From Chloroflexota bacterium (GTDB lineage Bacteria; Chloroflexota; Anaerolineae; Anaerolineales; Villigracilaceae): DNA of 64,000 bases. How positions within the stretch are numbered: the first letter of the stretch is position 1; every line of letters starts with the position of its first letter. Position numbers and translations under genes: made by a program. Under the pieces are notes generated by a model that saw only the letters and a list, made by a program, of their open reading frames with translations, was not told the origin of the DNA and did not search any database. Where the stretch lies: positions 62,001 through 126,000 of the forward strand of contig JACAEM010000023.1 in assembly GCA_013388855.1 (NCBI GenBank), written 5' to 3'. Positions 8,705 to 15,780 of the stretch are shown piece after piece.

Positions 8705-10081
8705 TCATTCTTTCTGTACCTGTGGCACGATATTAAAGTTGTCGCGAAACATATTATCTGGATCGTAGCGCGACTTTAGCTCGCGCAGACGTGCCAGCAT
8801 TTTGGGCGGAAATGCATCCTGCAAACGCTCTTGTCGCTGATCGGTATCAAAACTGAAGTACAACCCGGAGAAGTGGCGGCGTAAGTCATCCCATGCGTCA
8901 TTCAAACGCTCTTGGCTCGTGCCTGCGGCTGTGACCTCGAAGTTGGCGGAACGACTGCCAAATGCGGTTGCCTCGACCGGCACATCCGAAACAGCGCCAC
9001 CCATCGAACGGATCTGGAAGAAATAGGTCACGCCACTCTGGATCAACTGGGCGGCTGCATTGGCGAACTCGGGTGTGATGTGTTCCAAAGAACCAGATCG
9101 TGAGGCAGGTTCGCCTTGTCCATCGTGGTCGCCGCCCTGCGCTTTTGATAGAATGCTGGCATAGGGGGTAATCACCACCTGCATGTCATATAGCGGCGCG
9201 ATTTCAGCGATGGGTTGAAGACGATCACGGATCGTCTTCTGGTCGTCCGAATTAACAACTGCCATCACAAAGGCAATGGCGGGGCGACCTTGGCGCGGGG
9301 GATTGATAATGAGGAAGCTGGTCAGATCGCGCGGCGAGGACTCGATGATAGCCCCCCATTTTTGCAAGAAGCCAGCAATATCGCTGGCATCGAAGATCAA
9401 TTGCGCCCAGCCCACATTCCCGACCTCGAATGCCTGAAATTCGAATGAGGCGACAACCCCGAAATTTGAGCCAGCGCCTCGGATTGCCCAAAAAAGATCC
9501 GGGTTCTCCTGGTCACTGGCGCGTACCACCGATCCATCTGCCAGCACCATTTCGACAGCGCGCAAACGATCGATCGTCAGTCCATGCGAACGCGCAAACC
9601 AGCCAATCCCCCCGGCGGTTGCCAGTCCGCCAACTCCAACGCCGCCATAATCTCCAGAACTTAACCCCCATCCACGCGGCGCCAGGGTTGTGGCAACCTC
9701 AATCCAGCGCGCTCCCGGCTCAATGCGGATGCGGCGGGTTGACTCATCTAAAATATCGATCTTGTTCATCTGAGACAGATCGATGATGATGCCTCCATCA
9801 TTTGTGGACCGGCCGCGGATACCGTGCCCTCCACTACGGATGCCGAGCGGCAGATGTACATGCGAACGGGCAAAAGCAAGCGCATCAACGATCTGTTGTG
9901 TGTTGCTTACCTGGAAGACGATACCGGGCGCTCCACCGCGGAAGTAGGTTGATTGCACGCGCTCATAGGCGGCATCCCCAGGCACAATGACACCCTCCAT
10001 GAGCGATGCAGGGATGGCATTGTAGGCAATCTCCGGGCGTCGTTTTATTTGTATGGCAGTGGGAAGTGAATTATCTCTCAT
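8705..10081 (-). CDS. FAD-linked oxidase, berberine-bridge-enzyme-like
   Basis: The 458-residue protein has a PCMH-type FAD-binding domain (about residues 40-215) and a C-terminal BBE segment ending 'YDPDNMFRDNFNI', typical of the family. The 'RSGGHG' motif near residue 82 supplies the His that is usually joined covalently to the FAD 8-alpha carbon. The second attachment Cys of bicovalent members, expected just before 'VGVGG', is a Tyr here ('DYGGVGVGG'), so attachment is probably through His only. Such enzymes oxidise sugars, alcohols or alkaloid-type substrates with oxygen; the substrate is not evident. No signal peptide is visible. Confidence 0.9.
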   Translation of the reverse strand: MRDNSLPTAIQIKRRPEIAYNAIPASLMEGVIVPGDAAYERVQSTYFRGGAPGIVFQVSNTQQIVDALAFARSHVHLPLGIRSGGHGIRGRSTNDGGIIIDLSQMNKIDILDESTRRIRIEPGARWIEVATTLAPRGWGLSSGDYGGVGVGGLATAGGIGWFARSHGLTIDRLRAVEMVLADGSVVRASDQENPDLFWAIRGAGSNFGVVASFEFQAFEVGNVGWAQLIFDASDIAGFLQKWGAIIESSPRDLTSFLIINPPRQGRPAIAFVMAVVNSDDQKTIRDRLQPIAEIAPLYDMQVVITPYASILSKAQGGDHDGQGEPASRSGSLEHITPEFANAAAQLIQSGVTYFFQIRSMGGAVSDVPVEATAFGSRSANFEVTAAGTSQERLNDAWDDLRRHFSGLYFSFDTDQRQERLQDAFPPKMLARLRELKSRYDPDNMFRDNFNIVPQVQKE

Positions 10082-10149
10082 TTCAATAGATTATTTTATT
10101 AGGCGGCTATAGGTGCCGAAAAAACATCGTTATCCATAAATGAACTGGG

Positions 10150-10455
10150 TTAGTTAAACATCATCAGAGATCTTTGAAAGAGCTTTAATTCGCGTTTGAT
10201 TTCCGCATGATGCGTTGGATCTTGAATCTGCGTTGGCAGTTCGTTCATTACCCAACCGGCAACCAGCCTAAGAATCGCTTTGGTTTTTGGGTCAACGTCG
10301 ACCTCATCCCTAATGTTCCAAAGAGTAGTCACTGTGCCGGTCAACTCCTGTTGAGCGATCAGTGTTTTCGCCTGATCACCGGATTCGAGAGTGTTGAGCA
10401 GACTGGTGGCAAGATCGCCAAGTTGTGCCTTAACTTCATCAACAGGTTGATTCAT
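10150..10455 (-). CDS. Hypothetical protein, 101 residues, direct-repeat-promoter controlled
   Basis: I do not recognise this protein. It is 101 residues, soluble and mostly helical, rich in Leu, Glu and Gln, with no signal peptide, cysteine or evident motif. That it is a real gene is supported by a well-conserved copy of the direct-repeat promoter at 10520-10572, whose -10 lies about 65 nt before the ATG. The codon at 10455 is ATG after a weak purine-rich stretch. Its place in the same putative regulon as HdeD, the glycolipid transferase and a small membrane protein points to a stress role, which is inference only. Confidence 0.65.
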   Translation of the reverse strand: MNQPVDEVKAQLGDLATSLLNTLESGDQAKTLIAQQELTGTVTTLWNIRDEVDVDPKTKAILRLVAGWVMNELPTQIQDPTHHAEIKRELKLFQRSLMMFN

Positions 10456-10519
10456 AACCTAAATCCTTTGATGGGAATTTGATTTTCAGACTATTCTCTA
10501 AGTATTCAAACATGCCCAT

Positions 10520-10572
10520 ACTATAGCGAGACATGAACCTGTTGTCATGGCACAGAAGTGCTATTAAAGTGC
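10520..10572 (-). promoter_or_regulatory. Direct-repeat promoter for the 101-residue protein
   Basis: Minus-strand order: GCACTTT (10572-10566), GCACTTC (10561-10555), CATGAC (10549-10544), 18 nt, TATAGT (10525-10520). The GGATT element between repeat and CATGAC is not kept here, which separates core from optional positions. Confidence 0.7.
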
Positions 10573-10575
10573 CAA

Positions 10576-11070
10576 ATAATCTCTATCTTGGTACTGATCC
10601 AATGATGACCGAATGGACACTGTATGTTCTGCGAATTGCGCTGGAAGACCACACGTTGCTTAAGGAATTGCTTAGTTGTTCAGAATATTCCTCCCAATTT
10701 TCACTCGCCTGCAAATGTATTCACTGGTTTCGCCCAACCTGCCGGCGCTCTTCTTTTCGTTACCTCCGAGTAAACCTTCGATGTGGATTTCAATTCGGTG
10801 GAACATTGCTTGACATCAAACAATGAAAGTCACGCTGTTCACAAAGTATCGCAACAATAGCGGCTTTCTACGTCATGTATTGGACAAATATCTACTGGGA
10901 ATAATGGCTCGATCTTCCTTCGACCATGTCGCACTACCACTCAATCACCGTGATGACAATTGCTTTGGACAAGCAATATGGTTGGCATACTTTGCCTTGG
11001 CGGTTTCGCGAAAGATTTGGAACTGCCAACAACGCCGGATAGGGAGACCATCGGAAACATTACTCCATTA
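10576..11070. other. Non-coding or decayed stretch
   Basis: About 500 bp without a believable gene. Short plus-strand frames of 82-97 codons lack ribosome sites, have high Cys/Arg/Ser content and match nothing I recognise. It lies between two divergently oriented copies of the direct-repeat promoter, so it may be the remains of a lost gene. Confidence 0.4.
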
Positions 11071-11076
11071 GAATTA

Positions 11077-11129
11077 GCACTTTAATAGCACTTTGGATTC
11101 ATGACGATCTGCCCACTCGACAGTATGCT
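11077..11129 (+). promoter_or_regulatory. Direct-repeat promoter for the 47-residue membrane protein
   Basis: GCACTTT at 11077-11083 and 11088-11094, GGATT, CATGAC at 11100-11105, 18 nt, TATGCT at 11124-11129. It is the only plus-strand copy. The nearest start codon downstream with a good ribosome site is 11150. Confidence 0.7.
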
Positions 11130-11149
11130 ATGAACTGTTATGGAAGGCG

Positions 11150-11293
11150 ATGACTATGAGAAAACCCAACCTCCCCGACTTTCTTAGTGTGTATTCCTGT
11201 TCAACCCTAATCCTAATCACCATTATATTAGTTTTGGGCATTGTGTGCATGATCTTCCCTGAGCTAAACCCGGTGGTACACAGCCCGTTATGA
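11150..11293 (+). CDS. Small membrane protein, 47 residues
   Basis: A short frame starts at ATG 11150 directly after GGAAGG and ends at TGA 11293. It begins with a short polar stretch (residues 1-16). A single strongly hydrophobic helix of about 20 residues follows (about 19-37, 'LILITIILVLGIVCMIF'), then a short Pro-containing tail. It is too small for most gene finders, but the shared promoter ends 20 nt before its start, which is good evidence that it is expressed. Single-helix proteins of this kind often modulate a membrane complex during stress. No homologue is recognised. A second in-frame ATG at 11156 is possible. Confidence 0.6.
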   Translation: MTMRKPNLPDFLSVYSCSTLILITIILVLGIVCMIFPELNPVVHSPL

Positions 11294-11683
11294 CTGTGAG
11301 AAAAACCCAATAAGCACATAAGTTGTGAACTCACATCACGAGGTTCGGCATTTGCCGGATGGAGGAGAAAATAGCAGGGTTTCCAAATTAATCATTGAAG
11401 GTTACGCTACCAGAAATGAACACGATATATCATCCTGTTTTTCAATTGGCAGCCAAGATAGCACACCAGCCTGATTACGTTTGCGATCCGGTATGCAAAG
11501 CAAACCGCTGGAAGGACAAAGGCAATGGCAGGTCCAATATTATGTAGTTTACTGTGTCAAGACGATTTACACATCGCTCATTTATTGGAGACCTATCTCG
11601 AAAGGCATTCGTAATTAGCACTACAATGTGCAATCGGATTTGAATAACATCACAGATAAAACTTTCTGAAATCAGAGGACACC
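11294..11683 (+). other. Leader region of the formate/nitrite-type channel
   Basis: No convincing gene. A 43-codon frame from the ATG near 11415 has no clear ribosome site. At about 11613-11640 a sequence resembles the first repeat and the GGATT part of the direct-repeat promoter, but the second repeat, CATGAC and a correctly spaced -10 are absent. Confidence 0.35.
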
Positions 11684-12523
11684 ATGAACGAAATTAGAAT
11701 CGACGCCTTGCTTCCATCGGAGATGGCGACAAGAGCGGAATATGTGGGTGTGCGAAAGGCCGAAACTCCAACACTGACCACCTTCACCCTCGCTATTTTA
11801 GCGGGAGGGTTTATCGCATCGGGAGCGATATTCGCCACGAATACCGCCGCTGGGTCGAGTGTGATGCCTTATGGCGTAGCCAAATTGCTAACCGGACTTG
11901 TCTTTAGTCTTGGCCTGATCCTGGTGATCGTCGGTGGGGCAGAGCTTTTTACAGGCAATAATCTGATCGTGATGGCCTGGGCGAGTGGCAAAGTGAGCAC
12001 TCGTTCTTTGTTGCACAATTGGGTGATCGTATACATCGGTAACTTCGTTGGTTCGATCGGAACCGCGCTTTTAGTCCTCTGGAGCAAGCAATACACCTTT
12101 GGTGGCGGCACAGTTGGCGAAACTGCCTTGAAAATCGCAGCCGGCAAAGCCAGCCTGGATTTCTTCCAAGCCTTGGCGCTTGGCGTGCTGTGCAACGCCC
12201 TAGTCTGCCTGGCTGTTTGGTTAACCTTTAGCGCGCGCAGCACCACTGACAAGATTGCGTCAATCATTTTCCCGATCACTGCATTTGTGGCTGCTGGGTT
12301 TGAGCACAGCATTGCTAATATGTATTTCATTCCTTTTGGCTTGTTGATTAAGTCATTCGACCCTGCCTTTATAGCCGAAAAAGGGGTTGATGTATCCAAC
12401 CTGACCTGGAGCAATTTCCTGGTCAATAATTTAGTGCCGGTTACGATTGGCAACATCATCGGTGGGACGGTCCTGGTGGCTGCCATCTACTGGTCCGTAT
12501 TTCTTCGCAATCGCGAGCAATAA
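11684..12523 (+). CDS. Formate/nitrite transporter (FNT) family channel
   Basis: The 279-residue product has the six-helix FNT fold. Conserved signatures are 'GGAELFTGNNL' (about residue 84), 'LGVLCNALVCLAVW' (about 168) and 'AGFEHSIANMYF' (about 205), whose His is the central pore residue of FocA/NirC channels. The family conducts formate, nitrite, lactate or hydrosulfide; sequence alone does not decide which. AGAGGACACC precedes the ATG. No formate or nitrite enzyme gene lies next to it. It stands alone, followed 12 bp later by a broken gene fragment. Confidence 0.92.
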   Translation: MNEIRIDALLPSEMATRAEYVGVRKAETPTLTTFTLAILAGGFIASGAIFATNTAAGSSVMPYGVAKLLTGLVFSLGLILVIVGGAELFTGNNLIVMAWASGKVSTRSLLHNWVIVYIGNFVGSIGTALLVLWSKQYTFGGGTVGETALKIAAGKASLDFFQALALGVLCNALVCLAVWLTFSARSTTDKIASIIFPITAFVAAGFEHSIANMYFIPFGLLIKSFDPAFIAEKGVDVSNLTWSNFLVNNLVPVTIGNIIGGTVLVAAIYWSVFLRNREQ

Positions 12524-12535
12524 AGCGAGGAAATA

Positions 12536-12649
12536 ATGAAAGCTTACGTTTTGGTTAAAATTCACACGGAAGTTGTCAAAAACCTTCGTGTAGTACACGA
12601 TGTCATTGAGGCTAATATGAACTTTGCCTATATAATGCTGTTGCTGTGA
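12536..12649 (+). pseudogene. Fragment of an Lrp/AsnC ligand-binding (RAM) domain protein
   Basis: Starting at an ATG with GCGAGGA upstream, 37 codons encode 'MKAYVLVKIHT...VIEANMNF', the hallmark N-terminal half of short RAM-domain proteins. An apparent deletion sits in the middle, and a frame change follows after 'NMNFAY'. In the neighbouring frame the text continues 'NAVAVIEA', the expected next RAM strand, and then runs straight into a nucleotidyltransferase-like sequence. The gene is therefore truncated and joined to another broken gene. It is probably not functional. Confidence 0.6.
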
Positions 12650-13191
12650 TCGAAGCGTTGGAAGCGGCGGGTATCAAGTATTTGATCGGAGGTGCGATCA
12701 CAGGGTGGGCGTAGGGGAGCCGCGTGCGACCCAGGATTTGGATCTGGTGGTAAATATCCCAATTAAATCTATCAACAAGTTGTCGAAAAAACTGGAAAAG
12801 CGGGATTGCTCATTCCCGCCGAGATCATCTTGGATTCGATCCTGGAAGACCGTGCAGACAACCCGCTCAATACCTCCACACGCACAGCAGATTCATAGCC
12901 GATCTTTATCCCGTGCGCGAAGGCGATGACCTTCGGCAGAGCGCTTTCCGATGGCGTGAACAGGTAGATTACGGTCCTCCTATCGGTAAGATCTATGTCG
13001 ATTCCACAGAGGATCTCATTCTGTACAAACTCATCTACTGTGGGCCGAGTCAGCAATCGAAATATTCCAGGGATATAGCAGCCATTCTCAAGGCAAAGAG
13101 AAGCGAGCTTGATCTCGACTATATCGAGGGGCGGGTGACTCGCCTGGGATTGACTTCGGTGTGGAAGGAAATGCTTGACAGTGTTTCCTGA
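12634..13191 (+). pseudogene. Broken DUF6036-like nucleotidyltransferase
   Basis: Pieces of one protein occur in turn in different plus-strand frames. They are 'EALEAAGIKYLIGG', 'GEPRATQDLDLVVNI' (the GxxRxTxDxDL signature of MNT/DUF6036 nucleotidyltransferases), 'PAEIILDSILEDRADNPLN', 'ADLYPVREGDDLRQSAF', and an intact end 'YVDSTEDLILYKL...RDIAAILKA' finishing at TGA 13191. At least three frameshifts and one in-frame stop separate them, so this is a pseudogene rather than a sequencing slip. Relatives act in toxin-antitoxin or defence-type nucleotidyl transfer; no partner toxin remains here. Confidence 0.75.
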
Positions 13192-13450
13192 GATGCAGTA
13201 CCATCGACGATGGCAGTTACAATCTCATATAGTGGTATCATTGCCATACTCGGAATTCAATATTCGACCCAATAATGGATCGTTTTGCCTCATCGGAGTC
13301 CTTACGGCTCCCCGAAAAGTGTGTCCTCACGGCTATGAAAAATGACCTAGCTATGTGGACTACAGTTCAAAATTTCTGAAAGTGGTTCGGGTCCGTGAGG
13401 TACCGGGTTTCCTCTTGCAGAGGATAAGCAAATCCCGGCGCCCCGACAAG
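13192..13450. other. Intergenic region with a possible tRNA-Pro-like 3' end
   Basis: No gene. At about 13424-13446 the sequence CAAATCCCGGCGCCCCGAC resembles the 3' T-arm and acceptor end of a bacterial tRNA-Pro. A matching 5' T-stem CCGGGTT lies 19 nt upstream, separated by an inserted hairpin (CCTCT/AGAGG). No 5' half of a tRNA is present, so it cannot be an intact tRNA. Confidence 0.25.
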
Positions 13451-13478
13451 AAGACTCCCAAATGCAGGGAGTCTTTTT
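13451..13478 (+). terminator. Intrinsic terminator
   Basis: AAGACTCCC and GGGAGTCTT form a perfect 9-bp stem with a 7-nt loop, ending in a T-run on the plus strand. It closes the decayed plus-strand region and could also act for the minus-strand Nudix gene, which ends 22 bp away, though the T-run on that side is weak. Confidence 0.8.
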
Positions 13479-13499
13479 CCTCCCGGGTTTCCTCGTTAG

Positions 13500-14102
13500 T
13501 CAGTATCCCAACACATTCAAAAAATCGACGGTCATTCTCGCTGTTGCGCCCCAGAGCAATTCGCCATCGTAGGGATGGTAGGCGATAAGCCCCCGCTTCC
13601 CGCCCGGACGTTCGAACTGCCACCGGTTCGACGGGTTCGCCAGCCACCCAAGCGGAATTGTAAACACGCGCGCCACTTCATGCTCTCCCACACGGAAAAC
13701 TGTGGGCCACTTGACCACCCCCACCACCGGTGTGACGCGGAAATATGTGATCGTGATTAGATTCGCCAGCCGCCCTAACACTCTCACATCCTTTGGATCG
13801 ATGCCAATTTCCTCCTCCGCTTCACGGAGGGCGGTCTGTTCGGGCGTAGTCTCTCCCTCATCGCAGGCGCCGCCGGGGAAGGAGACCTGCCCCTTGTGCG
13901 ATTCGACCAGGTCTGTACGGCGGGTGTAAAGAAGATGCCACTCGTCGTCGTGCCATACTAACGGAATCAAAACCGACGCGCATTTGACACGCGTTTCATC
14001 GGTCAGGTCGATCTCCGAAAAACCGTCGGAAGACGGACCGGCAGTTTGGAGCGCTTCCTTTAATTTTTGTGCAATAAATTCTTCGGTTAGTTTGATCGGC
14101 AT
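13500..14102 (-). CDS. Nudix hydrolase, CoA-pyrophosphatase type
   Basis: The 200-residue protein shows the signature of CoA-type Nudix enzymes: 'LLYTRRTDLVESHKGQVSFPGG', then 'TALREAEEEIGI'. The latter is the REUxEExGU metal-binding part of the Nudix box, here with the one-residue-longer spacing seen in that subgroup. It would cleave a nucleoside diphosphate linked to another group, most likely CoA or an acyl-CoA, with Mg or Mn. The ATG at 14102 is preferred because the domain starts there; the longer frame upstream reads through the tail of the next gene's region as low-complexity sequence. It is third in a minus-strand row after TrmI and the TPR protein. Confidence 0.85.
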   Translation of the reverse strand: MPIKLTEEFIAQKLKEALQTAGPSSDGFSEIDLTDETRVKCASVLIPLVWHDDEWHLLYTRRTDLVESHKGQVSFPGGACDEGETTPEQTALREAEEEIGIDPKDVRVLGRLANLITITYFRVTPVVGVVKWPTVFRVGEHEVARVFTIPLGWLANPSNRWQFERPGGKRGLIAYHPYDGELLWGATARMTVDFLNVLGY

Positions 14103-14178
14103 ATTCGGAGTTCGGGTTGTCACAAAGCGATGGAATCGAAGAATGGCAGAAAGAATAGAGAGGAAAAAAGATTCGGCA

Positions 14179-14724
14179 TTAATTTTCTTCACAGACGGGA
14201 CTTCCACAAAATCCACACTCGGCAGTGGCATTGTCCAACCATTCGACTTCATCAGGACGCAAGGGCGCGCCGCATGATGGACAGTGTGTCGGCAGGATGG
14301 GCTTCTTCGCATGCGCAGAGGATGTTTCCATCACAGTCATGGATGGCACACTACTCTTTAGCATGGATTCGATTTCGGTGGCTTCCCTGGTCAGCCCGCG
14401 TTCGGTCAATTCCATGACGACGCGTGAACCCATATTGTGTAGTTTTTGAAGTTGACCGCGTTGGACAAAAAGTTCCAGCCCGCGTCTGAGGGAGGGCATG
14501 CCAAGAACGACCTGACCGGCATACACGCGAGACCGTCCTGCCTGCAAATAAAAAATCGGCGCGCGTGGCCCTCCGCGGGCATCGGCGATCTGGGCGATGC
14601 GCTCATAGATTTCGGCGGCGCGTCCATATTCGCCCTTGTCAAAGGCAAAGTTGGCCTCCTGCAAGATGGGCGGGACTTCCTGGGCAAGTGTCTTTCGTAT
14701 CTGACGGCGGAACATGCGGCGCAT
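14179..14724 (-). CDS. TPR-like protein with C-terminal zinc ribbon
   Basis: The 181-residue product has a helical TPR-like region (about residues 20-110, 'ANFAFDKGEYGRAAEIYERIAQIAD'). A C-terminal zinc ribbon follows, with Cys pairs 'CPSCGAP' and 'CGFCGSPV' at about residues 148-175. No enzyme motif is seen. Such combinations usually serve as protein-protein adaptors. It starts only 2 bp after the TrmI stop, so it is probably co-translated with TrmI. A link to RNA modification is suggested only by this position. The ATG at 14724 fits the gene junction. Confidence 0.75.
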   Translation of the reverse strand: MRRMFRRQIRKTLAQEVPPILQEANFAFDKGEYGRAAEIYERIAQIADARGGPRAPIFYLQAGRSRVYAGQVVLGMPSLRRGLELFVQRGQLQKLHNMGSRVVMELTERGLTREATEIESMLKSSVPSMTVMETSSAHAKKPILPTHCPSCGAPLRPDEVEWLDNATAECGFCGSPVCEEN

Positions 14725-14726
14725 GA

Positions 14727-15581
14727 TTACTCCTTCTCGTTATCGGAATGTGCACCCACCTCTTCAGAGAGTTCCCTGCCGCGCGGATCTTCGGCGGGTT
14801 CGATGCGGCGGGCAAAGACGAGATACCCCGTGTGCGCGACCATACGGTCGGTGGGGCGGATGCGCGCAGGCTCGGGCTTGTAGTAGCGCAGTAACATCTC
14901 ACAGACTTCGACAAAGGCATAATTGTTTTGCCGCAAGGCGTAGAGCGTCTTTTCCACCTGGTTCATGGTGGGGATCAAACAACACAGGTATCCGCCTGGT
15001 TTGAGCGCGGCGCGCACCTGGGCGGTGTAGTCGTATGGATTCGGCACATCGAGGAAGAAGGAATCGGCGTCGGTCTCGTCGAAGCCTTCTTCGATATTGC
15101 GCAGTTTGAAGTCCACGCGCGATTCGAGGCCGAAGCGGGTCAGGTTCTTGCGCGCCAGATTCTGCACATCCGATTTGACTTCGTAGCTGATGACGCGTCC
15201 TTCCGGTCCGACGGCGTAGGCGAGGGCAGTGGTCATCGAGCCGGAACCGGTGCCCGCTTCCATCACCTTTTGACCGGGTCCCACGCCCATGGTGACGAGG
15301 ATAAAGCCGATGTCTTTGGGGTACAGGATCTGTGTGGTGCGCGGCAGTTCGTTGACCAGATCTGCCAGCGAGGGCTGGAGCAGATAGAACGGCGCGTTGA
15401 TGTGACTGAAGACCTGCGAGCCCCATGGCTTGCCGATCAAGTCGTCGTGTTTGAGGATGCCGCGGTGCGTACCGAACTCGGCTCCGGCTTTGAGTGAAAA
15501 GATGAAATGTTTGTGGCGCAAGCCCACCAGTTGGGCAAGGTCGCCGTCGCGTGCGATGGATGAATAGGAAGTTACGGACAT
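14727..15581 (-). CDS. trmI: tRNA (adenine-58-N1)-methyltransferase
   Basis: The 284-residue product matches TrmI. A small N-terminal domain is followed by a class I methyltransferase fold with the SAM-binding motif 'VMEAGTGSGSMTTALAYAVGPEG' (about 105-127), 'ISYEVKSD', and the catalytic-loop motif 'SFFLDVPNPYDY'. It makes m1A58 in the T-loop of tRNAs as a homotetramer, and archaeal relatives also modify A57. The ATG at 15581 matches the family's N-terminus; longer upstream readings add unrelated residues. It is divergent from the LamG gene at 15781, leaving about 200 bp for both promoters. Confidence 0.92.
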   Translation of the reverse strand: MSVTSYSSIARDGDLAQLVGLRHKHFIFSLKAGAEFGTHRGILKHDDLIGKPWGSQVFSHINAPFYLLQPSLADLVNELPRTTQILYPKDIGFILVTMGVGPGQKVMEAGTGSGSMTTALAYAVGPEGRVISYEVKSDVQNLARKNLTRFGLESRVDFKLRNIEEGFDETDADSFFLDVPNPYDYTAQVRAALKPGGYLCCLIPTMNQVEKTLYALRQNNYAFVEVCEMLLRYYKPEPARIRPTDRMVAHTGYLVFARRIEPAEDPRGRELSEEVGAHSDNEKE

Positions 15582-15780
15582 GGAAAATATCTTACCATGA
15601 ATGAAATCGATCTGATTTCTCTTTTTAAAATCGTGCGTCCAATCGCCCGGACAAACCTCACAACCATGCAAGGAACGGACAGTAACGGTGATTCCGTGAC
15701 AAACGGCACTTGGCATGGGCGCGAACGGGAAGTTATCATGACGCCGCTTTGAATACACTTTGGAGGAAATATAAGAAAAT

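Noticed and set aside
10533-11071. Two plus-strand frames of 97 and 82 codons
   Set aside because: No ribosome sites, odd composition rich in Cys, Arg and Ser, and one starts within the promoter of the 101-residue gene.
11613-11665. Sixth copy of the direct-repeat promoter before the formate/nitrite-type channel
   Set aside because: The first repeat and GGATT align, but the second repeat, CATGAC and a TATnnT at 18 nt do not. It may be a relic, not counted as a site.
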